The notes below the pieces were generated by a model, which searched no databases, was not told the origin of the DNA, and worked only from the letters and a program-made list of their open reading frames with translations. A DNA stretch of 22,378 nucleotides from Hypsibius dujardini (Eukaryota > Tardigrada > Eutardigrada > Parachela > Hypsibiidae). Where the stretch lies: assembly GCA_001579985.1 (NCBI GenBank), contig LRSR01009291.1, forward strand, positions 1 through 22,378, read 5' to 3'. Every line of letters begins with the position of its first letter. Position 1 is the stretch's first letter. This document shows positions 1-8,376 of this stretch, piece after piece. The translations under genes and the position numbers were made by a program.

Positions 1-704
1 ATTGCGAGACCAAGATCAGTGTCCGAGAGTTGCAGCGTGAGTGCTGCACTACTCTCTCCCGTGTCTGTATTAAAATCCCCATATAAAAGTCCCTATAATT
101 TCCCAATTGTGACAGTGTCATGAACAACGTCAATGAAACATCATTCATACTGCGATACTGATTAAATTGCTACTGAAAAATATATTTCATCATTCTCACT
201 TTGAGGCAGCAGAAATGTGACTGTCCGTCGTTCGAACATAAATTAAGCAAAAAATTGTGTTTGTAAAAAGGGTTTGGAAAGACATTTCAAGGCCCGGTCG
301 AGCTGGGACGCCAGGGCTGCTGCACGCGTTCAAATTTCGCGATTATAACGATTGGTTTAGCCTCGCCTCCGTCACACGTGCCACTATCATAAGTTAGCAC
401 TTAGCCAACACATACAGGCCGAGTGCGCTGCCCGGGTGTAAAAGACCGTTATATTCGTGGCACTACAGTAAATAAGAGGGTGTCCAAGTGAATAGGAGAT
501 TGTTGAATCGCAAACTCATATGCAGTTATTTATTCATTATTCTACATGCCTGTTATCAAAATCAACATCCCTATTCCTGTGAATTAAAAAGAATATTCAG
601 TGCCGATTCGCAAGAGCTGCCAAGACTAAACCATCCCTATCTGTAGCATATCTCACGACAGACTACAGGGTTACAAATAAAACGGACATGAAATTGTGTT
701 TTAG
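1..704. other. Unassigned sequence upstream of receptor A exon 3
   Basis: No open reading frame or homology to the receptor exons is convincing here. If receptor A is a working gene, this is the 3' part of its second intron and the first two exons lie beyond the left edge. The sequence ends in a usable splice acceptor (TTTTAG at 699-704). I searched by eye for the well-conserved end of exon 2 (encoding G-N-S-C-S-A-I-N-P) and did not find it. Confidence 0.5.
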
Positions 705-911
705 GTGTTCTGTTGGTGTAGCAGTAAGCTGTTCCAAGACGGAACACGAGCAGTGTTGCGTAAGCTGCGACGGTGTGTAAGTGGTGGCTGTCAGAGTGGC
801 GGACAGGTCAAGCCATCCTCGACTGCTCGCGAGCATTCTGCAGGCGAGCCAACACGCAGTCTCGGACAGCCGAACGGCAACGGTATGGAGCTGACGGTAT
901 CAAGATATTAA
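705..911 (+). CDS. Class A GPCR paralogue A, last exon only (end of TM7, helix 8, C-tail)
   Basis: This is the terminal coding exon of a rhodopsin-like receptor whose other exons are not in the window. It opens directly after an AG acceptor in phase 0 and encodes V-F-C-W-C-S-S-K-L-F-Q-D-G, which joins to an upstream N-P to make N-P-V-F-C, the place of the class A NPxxY motif. The Phe of K-L-F sits where helix 8 normally begins, and the basic stretch R-A-V-L-R-K-L-R-R is the amphipathic helix 8. A variable Ser/Gly-rich tail follows, ending in M-E-L-T-V-S-R-Y and a TAA stop. The product would be a plasma-membrane receptor; the ligand is unknown. The reading frame is undamaged, so the locus may be a functional gene extending left, or an orphan exon like that of pseudogene B. 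Confidence 0.75.
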   Translation: MFCWCSSKLFQDGTRAVLRKLRRCVSGGCQSGGQVKPSSTAREHSAGEPTRSLGQPNGNGMELTVSRY

Positions 912-999
912 CCCTTAGGAGACTGGTTCTGAGGATGGACGGATTTTCGCATCATTTTGCACTAACTTAACTGGCTGAAACTCCAAGCCGACCGAGTTA

Positions 1000-1320
1000 A
1001 AGCCAATGTATATGTGTATGTGTAATGTGTATGTATATGGCGTATACATCATATATATAACGGCTCTATAACGGAGACTACGTTTTTGGCGTGCATCATT
1101 TTATTTGCCAACTAGCTTGAAGGGCTGCAACCCGCTCGGTAGCGCCTTTTATAAAGCACTCATCACATATACATACCGAGAGAAAACATTTCAGAAGGCT
1201 CCACAAGAGAAAGAGCTAGAAAGGGACGATCGATACTGCAGATAAAGAGGATGACGTGCGCTGGCCTTGTAAAGATATTTCTCTACATATATATATACAT
1301 AAATATATGTATATAATACA
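1000..1320. repeat. AT/GT-rich microsatellite tracts flanking the inverted promoter copy
   Basis: Two simple-sequence tracts occur here: TGTATGTG/ATATATAT repeats around 1004-1060, and ATATATATACATAAATATATG around 1275-1315. They bracket the minus-strand promoter-like block at 1045-1257. They are imperfect and low in complexity, with no coding potential. Confidence 0.6.
1045..1257 (-). promoter_or_regulatory. Promoter-like block with TATA box, inverted copy of 4213-4428
   Basis: Read on the minus strand, this segment aligns over about 210 bp with plus-strand 4213-4428 at roughly 75-80 percent identity by eye. Shared landmarks in order are CACGTCA, CTGCAGTATCGA, CTAGCTCTTT, CCTTCTG, the TATA box TATAAAA (plus positions 1147-1153), CTAGTTGGCAAATAA and GTTATA. 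The TATA box with conserved sequence on both sides is what one expects of an RNA polymerase II core promoter and the start of its transcript. It points toward receptor A exon 3 on the opposite strand, so transcription from it would be antisense to A. No minus-strand exon is visible downstream. It could also be the end of a repeat rather than a host promoter. Confidence 0.5.
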
Positions 1321-2261
1321 TTTCGACAAATTTGTCGGAAATACGTATTTGCCGCTGCAAACGTTTACATGTTTTCCTGGCTGTGGCATTCGGTGTTTCT
1401 GCTTTTATAGTATCATGCTTTTCTCATACAGTGACTATTGATTTTCATTTTGTATATCCCTCTACGTAATTTGCGAACACAGCCATATGGGTTTCTTTAA
1501 GCACGTAAGATGCGCACTGCAACAGGTGTCGGAAAACTCAACAACGAGAATGAGGCTCCTAATATAATCGCCACCCGGTATTAAGAAAACAGGCGATACT
1601 ATATGCCTGACCATTCTAACCTTAAGGAATTAGCATATCGATATTTGTTCCACGAGGACAAATTGCGTCGCCAAACCAGATATAAAATATCATCATCTTG
1701 CACTTTTCTTGACTCAAAATTGACTGAGCCTACCACTGCTTAATGTGTTCTATGTACAATATTAACCCGAACTGCTTTAAGATCAGAGATTCAAAGTTTA
1801 TCAGAAGAATAAATTACAGCATGAACATTTCAACCGATATCATTAAATGTGCTTGGTAAAAAAACTACAGACAGAACATTCCAATACACGGTTGAACCCT
1901 TGCAGTCAGTCTCATAAACAGTTGCAGAGTCCTCGCTGACATCCTTCTGCTGACCTTCTCCTTATCTTCGTCTGCCCCTGCAATGCTTGATTTAATTTGA
2001 GTCTCTTATTGTCAGTTTTAAACATTTTCCCAGCTTCCTAATAAATCTGTTACGCCTCGACACCATTAATGAAATCTGTACCCAGGTGAATCTGTTTGTT
2101 ATCAAGACGCAAGCCAATCCAATTACACGGTCAGGATTATAATGATCTGAGTGGGTCTGGACGTGGGCTGATGAGGTGACCTTAACAGAACTGTACGACA
2201 ATAGTTTTATACATCAAACCACAATGCACGTTAGGACCCTTTAATTCGATTCCACCATATG
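1321..2261. other. Non-coding stretch, nothing recognised
   Basis: Only short frames with no family resemblance occur on either strand, including a 69-codon minus-strand frame at 1992-2201 without supporting signals. No convincing repeat, RNA gene or receptor exon was seen. Confidence 0.5.
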
Positions 2262-2440
2262 GAGCAAGTCAATTTAACGCATGCCGGGTGCAGTTAGCCG
2301 TGCATGGCAAAGATGTGCAATTCAATTTTAAGCCAATTACATCCCACCAAGTTATAGCATTTAAAAAGATAGTTTATCCGTTTCACTGAATTCATTCAGC
2401 AGGGCGATGGCACTCACCGTTTAGCACGTTTGCAGAAAAG
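2262..2440 (+). promoter_or_regulatory. Conserved upstream block, copy belonging to pseudogene B
   Basis: This segment resembles the region 280-470 bp upstream of receptor C (4770-4965) and part of the region upstream of receptor D. Shared landmarks are GTCAATT..AACGCA, GATAGTTTATCCGTTTCA (C: GATAATTTAGCCGTTTCA) and ATTCAGCAGGG (C: ATTCAGCTGGG). In C and D about 345 bp separate the last landmark from the ATG. Here the worn end of exon 2 follows after only about 110 bp, so exon 1 and most of exon 2 have been lost. Confidence 0.6.
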
Positions 2441-2511
2441 GCCTATGCAGTTCACAAACAATTACAGGTGCAATATAAGGTGTATGCACGTCATTCCACC
2501 TGAAAACGTGA

Positions 2512-3921
2512 GCCTCCCGGCCGAATGTAGCTTAATCACCTGAGGAATCAATGTAGATGACGAATTTGGAGCTTTAACTGACGCTCAAGTATTTAGGGAA
2601 CAGTTGCAGCGCCATCAATCCGGTAAGGCTCATGAAAAACGGAAGAGAATATTTAAGACAATGAAATAGTATTGAAATTCAAAACGGAAATGCGTCTTGT
2701 GTACTCGGATTTTATCATCCTCGTGCACGTGGGCTGGATGAAGTATTTTCTGTTACTTAGGGTAAAGAATTAATTTGATTTTTTTTTGGTTGATGCCTGA
2801 CGCCTTTTATAGGGCACTACGGTGTGTGCTCTAACACGACGGTTAATAAATGAATTACGAGGGAAAAGGTATATCAGAACTATTATAGCTTCAAACCAAC
2901 CAGTTTGTCAGTCTGCTCTATTTTGCTGTTACTTTCGTTTGTTTTATTTCGTGACTGAAGAGATGCAGCAGTTATTGCAGCCTCAACTCAATTTTGCAGA
3001 AGCAGTGTGTCTAAATGTTTTTAAAAATGGCGGATCGAAGTTAGCTTTTATGGGATGGCACACTTGCTGGTTAAAGAGTGGTGAATATGTTGTTTTTTCC
3101 GCCAATCTTCCCCGGCACGGCACATGGACACGCTTTAACGTTCCTAGGACCAAATCCATTTTTTTCGGGGTGAGGGCAGGCCAGATCATTTTGATCGCCA
3201 ACGTACAGGCCCAATGATCAATTCGCCATTATTTCTAACGATGTACCGCAAAGGAATCACGAAATATGTTTCAGCCTGAGAATATTTAAAACAAATGCTT
3301 TCTCAGGAAAAAAAAATCTTTATGGAAACTTTACCGATCCACTTTTCGCAATATTCGAAGGGTGTGAAAAGGAGATGAACGAAAAGTTGAATGTCGATAT
3401 GGCCTAACATGATGATCGTTATTTGGGGCCTTGACCTAATCGCTCGTTCGGGCACCAAGGGTTAATTAATTTGCTCGAATGTAATCGACATTTGCATGGT
3501 CACTTGATCCTGTACTGTATTCTAAATCTACTGTGTGGTCTGTTATAACTAATCTATGGGCTTGTTGCCCCAATTTACCCTCACTCAGACGTCCTAAAGT
3601 TTGATTATTGATGACCCCTCGCGAGTTACGCGAAATATTATAAATGTAACATCCTCCAACAAATCAGCTTTGAAACGTTCACAGAAATGCGTCAGTGAAA
3701 GCATTGTCTTCTTGCCATTTCAGGTGTTTTGTTGGTGTAGCAGTAAGCTGTTTCAAGAGGGAACAAGAGCGGTATTACGTGACTTGCGACGGGGTGTGAG
3801 CTGCAGTGGAAGAAACAGGACGATCGCGCCATCTTCAATTGCTAGAGAACCATCTGGACGCACGTGCAGCGCTGGGCAGCCGAAGGACAGTAGAATGGAA
3901 CTGACGTCGCAAAGATATTAG
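2512..3921 (+). pseudogene. Class A GPCR paralogue B: exon 2 remnant plus intact-looking last exon
   Basis: The 3' end of exon 2 is recognisable at about 2512-2622. Codons for T-N-L-E-L, an in-frame TAA (2575-2577, where C and D have CAA for Gln), then L-T-L-K-Y-L-G-N-S-C-S-A-I-N-P lead to a good donor (GTAAGG at 2623). Upstream of the stop, similarity fades within about 60 bp and frame-breaking differences accumulate. Exon 1 (TM1-TM2) and the TM3-TM5 part of exon 2 are absent, and the conserved 5' flank is brought close to the remnant, pointing to an internal deletion. The last exon (3724-3921) follows a CAG acceptor after a 1101-bp intron. It keeps an open frame encoding V-F-C-W-C-S-S-K-L-F-Q-E-G, helix 8 and a tail ending M-E-L-T-S-Q-R-Y. 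The product cannot be a seven-helix receptor; I read this as a pseudogene. Confidence 0.8.
2629..3700. other. Pseudogene B intron, no supported gene
   Basis: The region carries a 131-codon frame opened by GTG (2822-3217) and an overlapping minus-strand frame (2983-3201). Neither resembles a family I know, and neither has a promoter or splice context. The 131-codon frame lacks an ATG near its start. A TTTTATAGGGCACTA segment near 2804 reads CCCTATAAAAGG on the minus strand, like the two TATA blocks, but the similarity does not extend. Confidence 0.4.
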
Positions 3922-4087
3922 TTGTTGGAAATTCCTCGTTGGGGAACGGAGTTCCTCGCGCAAGATCCTCGGATTTATTTTTGTATTTTATGCCGGTAGC
4001 CTCATTCTAAGGCAACCCTTAGCATATATTATACATATACGGTACATTATAATCTCGCTAATTATAGTTTCTTTGAAAATTGCTATT

Positions 4088-4145
4088 TCAAAAATTGCTA
4101 TTACACTCACTGGTAGTTAGCAGCATGTGTAATAGCAATTTTTGA
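4088..4145. repeat. 19-bp perfect inverted repeat with 20-base loop
   Basis: TCAAAAATTGCTATTACAC (4088-4106) is the exact reverse complement of 4127-4145, around a 20-base spacer. A second ATTGCTATT lies just to the left (4079-4087), making a short direct repeat as well. It could be a tiny palindromic MITE or an RNA hairpin if transcribed. It lies about 70 bp left of the promoter-like block at 4213. Confidence 0.8.
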
Positions 4146-4212
4146 GTGCTGCACCGTGTCAATCCATAATGTACTTTTCATGACATGACATTGTAGGAAA
4201 ATTTATTCTTAA

Positions 4213-4428
4213 AGCTAACACACGTCATGACGTTTAACTGCAGTATCGACCGAGTTCCTTGCTAGCTCTTTTTCTTAAAGAACCTTCTGGGATGTTCTCT
4301 CACTCTCTATAATGTGTAATTTCCTATAAAAGGTGCTGCCGAGTGAGTTGCAGTCTTCAGTCTAGTTGGCAAATAACATTTTGCGCACTAAAAAAGTATT
4401 CTCCGTAATAGGGCTGTTATACCATTCA
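4213..4428 (+). promoter_or_regulatory. TATA-containing promoter-like block upstream of receptor C
   Basis: The block holds CACGTCATGACGT, which includes the palindrome ACGTCATGACGT (a CRE-like site), then a TATA box (TATAAAA at 4325-4331). A TCAGTC at 4357-4362 lies about 30 bp downstream and fits the metazoan initiator consensus. The sequence on both sides of the TATA box is conserved with the minus-strand copy at 1045-1257. It lies 0.8-0.9 kb before the ATG of receptor C in the same orientation, so it may drive C through a long or spliced 5' leader; that link is inference. Confidence 0.5.
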
Positions 4429-4769
4429 TATTCTGTCGTAGTAATAATATATTTGTTCATATTTGTTTAACCAAATGACGTCTCAACTATCCCTGGATAA
4501 ATTAAAAGAAGACCTAAGGTCCTATCGATCCTTTTGTTGTCCGCCAGTATTGTGTAACAACAAGCAGCAGTCGACTTCACGAGCATTGACTGCCGATACA
4601 AATTGTCCCTGCCTTTCAATGTGGCACATTAATAGCTAGGCATTGTGGATAGGGAAGGTACCTATTTCATGTGCGAAAACAACTTATAATGATAATTTTA
4701 GAGGTCAATTATTGCCCATCTATTAGCCTTATAATTATTGTTTCCGCTTAGGAGCAATTCAACTTGATG

Positions 4770-4965
4770 TACGCGATGGTCAATTAAACGCACGTGTCAA
4801 GGATGTGAAGCGGAACAAACTTATCTAAACCCTTTCCACCCCAATAGGGTTAAACATAAATAACAGATAATTTAGCCGTTTCAGTGAGCTTATTCAGCTG
4901 GGAAAGGTCTCATCAGCGCTGTGTATTCATCGTAGGTAAAATTGGATCAAATTTGTACATGATTG
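4770..4965 (+). promoter_or_regulatory. Conserved upstream block of receptor C
   Basis: Non-coding sequence shared with the flank of pseudogene B (2262-2440) and in part with receptor D (10610-10810). Landmarks are GTCAATTAAACGCACG, GATAATTTAGCCGTTTCA, ATTCAGCTGGGAAAGGTCTC and GGATCAAATTTGTAC. Its distance to the start codon (about 345 bp from ATTCAGCTGGG) is nearly the same as in D. Conservation may reflect cis-regulation or simply shared duplicate ancestry. Confidence 0.5.
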
Positions 4966-5240
4966 CAGTGGCAATACTCTGGATATATGTTTTCATTTCA
5001 GTCACTGCAAGCATGACGTGAAAGGTGCTTGTTCCGGATGTAAGGTTTAGTTGGATTTTCGCCCACAGCTAAACATTTTCCGCGATCCTCTGCTTCTCGG
5101 ATTGCTTCATCCATCAGTCATAAAAATCTCCTTTCCAATTTCTGAACAAGTACACAGGCCTCTCACTATTGCGCATTTTTTGAAATTAAAATCAGTGCTT
5201 TGAGCAATTTTCACACGAAGTTACATTACGGCCTGACAAC

Positions 5241-7098
5241 ATGAACAATTCAACGGATTTCTGGCTAGCCAGCAATATTACTAATATAACCAACAGCATC
5301 GATCAGGATAATTCAGTTCTCGGTTGGACCATCGCAGTTCTTCTCACCAACTGCTGCGGAGCCTTGTCCAACGTGCTTCTGCTGTTGACCCTCATCCTCC
5401 ACAAACCGTTGCGTCAATCCTCCAGCTCATCCCTCATCATCCACACCGTCTGCCTTGACCTATATATCTGCGCCTTCGCAGTGCCTGTCAGCGCTATTCC
5501 CATCTATCTCGGTCCGAGGTACGAGTAGTTAGCAAAACCGAAAACTATTAAATTTGATTTTAAATTAAACTGAAACTATTAACACTGAACTAAACATTTC
5601 TGTCATTGACGCTTTTGTTATATATTTTTTAGTTCCCGAAGAAAAACTTCCAGTTTTGATTACACTAAATAAAAAGTTTGTATAATGATTGATAGTTCAT
5701 AAAAGAAACTGCACTAAACAATCTTTGTTCAAGGACGCGGGATGACAAAATAGAGCGCAATTAATTTGCCCCTTTAAAAAAATTCGGTCTGGGATTAAGA
5801 GAAAAAACATTGCCTTCGAAGAACGCTTGTTAGGATTTGATTAAGAAACAAATTTTGCACTTCTGGCATTTTGTCTTTCTGTGTCCCTTTAACTCTTATT
5901 GTAATCTCCTTTGACTTTTTTACTAACAGATGAGGTTTGTCTAGAGGAAAATAATTATAGTTTCAACTTTTGTCATGTTTAGGTATGAGCTGCCACGCTG
6001 GTTCTGCCAATATCAATCACTCTACGTTCAAATGATGTATCAGACAGAAATGTACGCAGCCACCATGCTGGCACTACATCGCGTAGTGGCGTCAGTTTCC
6101 CCACGCCTTTTCGTCCGCATGACCACAACAGCAGCCATTTTCTGGATGAATGCTCTCCCTTGGATGATCGCTCTGGTGAATTGTCTGCTGCCTGCAGTCG
6201 GACATTTGGGATACGAAATGGTATTTAACCATTTGAACGGGGGATGTACGATTGCGTTGAGTGGACGGGGTGCGTCCTTGGCACTGGCCTACACCGTCGT
6301 GGGAATTTATATCCCAACTGCGGTGATGGGATTCTCCTATGGAATGTTTCTGTTGAAGACTTTTCGAAGTTCCGGGTTTAAAAGGAGCAATAGAGTTCGT
6401 CGGCGGAGACTGGAACTGTCGCGGACGATGTTGATTCTCTTCGTTTGGCACTGCGTGTCGTTGTATCCGCCGAGTATTATGGTCGGCTTGTTCCCGCATG
6501 CGTATAACACAAACTTAGAGCTGCAACTGGCGTGCAAGTTCATGGGAAACAGCTGCAGTGCCATCAATCCAGTGAGTGCAACAAAACTCATCCTCATATA
6601 AACATGAACCGAACTACTAGAGACAATGCGGCCGTCAATAGAATGCTTAAAATAAGTCTGTCAAAAATGGTTTGAAAAAAGTTATCAACGAGCAAAGCAA
6701 AATGTTGAGCCGTGCGAGTTAAAACGATTGATTGGCGGCAAACGTTGACGACCGCTCTCTTGCAACACTGATCCGCCAATGAAAGGATAGATAAATGTCA
6801 GGAATATTTTATAAATAAAATGTCATATCATACGTACGTTTTTTTATTGTCGCAATTTCAATGATACTAATCTAATAAAAAAATGTTGTCTGCATGTTTT
6901 CAGGTGTTCTGTTGGAGTAGCAGTAAGCTCTTTCAAGACGGAACGGCAGCGGTGCTGCATAACCTACGACGTCGAGTAAGTTGCCCTAAACTGTGGGGAA
7001 GGGTTGTGCCTTCGTCAATTGCCCCACTGGGAGAGCCCTCTGCACGCACTGGTCCGCAGCAAAAAAGTGGAATGGAACTGACCCTGTCAAGATATTAG
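5241..7098 (+). CDS. Class A GPCR paralogue C, complete three-exon gene, 353 residues
   Basis: Exons are 5241-5518, 5983-6571 and 6904-7098; introns are 464 bp (phase 2, AG|GTACGAGT) and 332 bp (phase 0, CCA|GTGAGT). The N-terminus (about 1-25) carries N-x-S/T glycosylation sites. Landmarks are N44 in TM1, D73 in TM2, C101 at the top of TM3 and C181 in loop 2 (the likely disulphide), R126 at the base of TM3, W153 in TM4, P204 and Y212 in TM5, a basic loop 3 (R-R-R-R-L-E-L), P255 in TM6 and N288-P289 in TM7. Helix 8 begins at F299. The DRY site reads H-R-V, CWxP reads S-L-Y-P and NPxxY reads N-P-V-F-C. This is an orphan plasma-membrane receptor; ligand and G protein cannot be named. Closest relative in the window is D. 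The start is the first ATG and gives the N-terminal sites in frame. Confidence 0.88.
5519..5982 (+). other. Intron 1 of receptor C, bounded by a direct repeat
   Basis: AT-rich intron with no internal gene. The donor side reads AGGTACGAG and the exon that follows the acceptor begins AGGTATGAG, so the intron is framed by a near-perfect 9-bp direct repeat with both splice sites cutting at the same AG|GT. Receptor D shows the same arrangement. Confidence 0.75.
6572..6903 (+). other. Intron 2 of receptor C
   Basis: A 332-bp phase 0 intron with a strong donor (GTGAGT) and TTTTCAG acceptor. It contains an 8-bp inverted pair, ATTGGCGG (6730-6737) and CCGCCAAT (6773-6780), of doubtful meaning. No gene is seen. 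Confidence 0.7.
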
Positions 7099-7185
7099 AA
7101 CCGAGTTCTGTTACGAGGAATGTTTTTGTTTGTTGTGCAAGTCACTTTCAATATGAATTTATATCACAACTTTAACTTTGCAAAC

Positions 7186-7191
7186 AATAAA
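7186..7191 (+). terminator. Poly(A) signal AATAAA of receptor C
   Basis: A canonical AATAAA lies 88 bp after the TAG stop of receptor C, a typical distance for a short 3' UTR. Confidence 0.55.
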
Positions 7192-8040
7192 TAATTTACA
7201 ACTCGTTTTACATGTTTTGCTTCTGTTATGAAACGGATCGCCGGCTGCCTGTAAGTTTGCAGTCACCAAACAAACCATTACGCGCACTCTGCCGATGAAA
7301 TACACCGTCACGGGTACTCCGCTTGAATGGTTGTCAGGCGAATCATGACGGTCCACGTGAAAAGTTGAACATTATGCTTGAAAAGCATTCAACGACTGCT
7401 GCTGGTGGGCAATCCATCCGGAAAGTGACGTTTGGTGCCCATTCCAGCCTGACGGACCAGTTTCCGATCTGGCTGCTTGTGAACAGTTCGAACGTAAACC
7501 CTCCGAACAGTCTGGTAACCTTCAGAGCAACCCCGAAACCTTCAGGACTGACCGTGAACATGCCGGATAGACCTTCAACCCTCCAGATTGGCCGTGGACT
7601 ATCTGGAAGGAGTGGGAATCTTCCAAACTGTCCGTCCACCTTCTAATCACACGGTTCACTGTGCCAGCACAAGATTTCCAAGCCATTCAGCGTTTCCCAT
7701 TTGAATTGAACGATAATCTGTTCAGCAGGCCGCCTCTGTAAATCGGTTAGCGCCTATTTTGGCACCAGTCGTTTGTATCACGCGCCGTTCGTGTTACCCG
7801 TCTTACCATTCTTCCGTTTTATGTGCGCTTCAGAAAAAAGGGTTTTAGAGAGACGCTCATCCAAAAAAGGTGCCCCCTAGAAAACGGTTACGATTGTGTA
7901 TCCATCCAATTTTGCAACGGTGATAGATGGCAGGACAAACAACTTTTATTAACATCCAGCACTGCTACTACAGATTACAGATATGACAATCAATGAACAA
8001 ACTACAGAAGTTCTCAAAATGCCATACGGCAAATTATTAT
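7192..8040. other. Intergenic stretch with a degenerate CCTTC-spaced repeat
   Basis: Between 7440 and 7646 motifs such as ACCTTCAG, CCGAACAGT, GACCTTCAACC, GACTGACCGTG and ACTGTCCG recur at uneven spacing of about 20-35 bp, as in a worn tandem array or the subterminal repeats of a transposon. Because the repeat is GC-richer than its surroundings, it leaves open frames on both strands (107 and 98 codons) whose predicted proteins are low in complexity and unlike any family I know. I do not call them genes. Confidence 0.35.
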
Positions 8041-8043
8041 TCC

Positions 8044-8049
8044 TTTATT
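8044..8049 (-). terminator. Poly(A) signal AATAAA of the Gly/Tyr-rich gene
   Basis: On the minus strand AATAAA appears about 13 bases after the TAA stop at 8063-8065, giving a very short 3' UTR. Confidence 0.55.
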
Positions 8050-8062
8050 CTGCGGGTTGATA

Positions 8063-8371
8063 TTACACGGCATCACAGCTCTTGCACACGCAGTTGCAAG
8101 TACTGGTGCGGCTGTTACCGTTGTTGTAGTTGTTGTTGCTGACGCCGTTACTATAACCTCCGTAACCTAAACCGTATCCATAACCTCCATAGCCTCCGAG
8201 TCCGATTAGGCCGAGACCGTAACCGCCGCCATATCCGACATAACTGACACCACCACCGGATCCTCCATTCCATCGGTGATTGCGTCGATATGATCCAGCT
8301 GTTCTGTGACGAAGTCCTTCTACGCCATCCATTCCTAGGATGAGGAAGAGCGAAAGAAGGACGGCAAACGC
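8063..8371 (-). CDS. Gly/Tyr-rich secreted protein with Cys-rich tail, last exon (first exon not found)
   Basis: The exon begins after a TTCCTAG acceptor (minus strand, AG at 8373-8372) and reads A-F-A-V-L-L-S-L-F-L-I-L-G-M-D-G-V-E-G, the hydrophobic core and cleavage region of a signal peptide. In the same frame an internal ATG at 8332 opens the rest, but starting there would cut off the hydrophobic core, so an upstream exon carrying the first Met is more likely. The mature part has a basic stretch, then about 40 residues rich in G-G-Y and G-Y-G, an Asn-rich spacer, and a tail C-N-C-V-C-K-S-C-D-A-V. Gly/Tyr-rich secreted proteins are common as cuticle, silk or adhesive components and as small antimicrobial peptides; the sequence does not choose between these. 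In frame, a TAG sits immediately before the exon, so splicing is required. I could not identify the first exon in the AT-rich DNA upstream. Confidence 0.65.
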   Translation of the reverse strand, partial: AFAVLLSLFLILGMDGVEGLRHRTAGSYRRNHRWNGGSGGGVSYVGYGGGYGLGLIGLGGYGGYGYGLGYGGYSNGVSNNNYNNGNSRTSTCNCVCKSCDAV

Positions 8372-8376
8372 CTAGG

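Noticed and set aside
1-60. Possible exon 2 end of receptor A (GAGTTGCAGCGTGAGTG resembles the exon 2 end plus donor)
   Set aside because: It would need a 12-base deletion removing A-I-N-P, and the bases upstream do not match the exon. Probably chance.
2822-3217. 131-codon plus-strand frame
   Set aside because: It opens with GTG, matches no family I recognise, has no promoter or splice context, and lies inside the intron of pseudogene B.
6092-6597. Long minus-strand frames over receptor C exon 2 (also 12600-12977 over D)
   Set aside because: They are shadows of the conserved receptor exon on the other strand.
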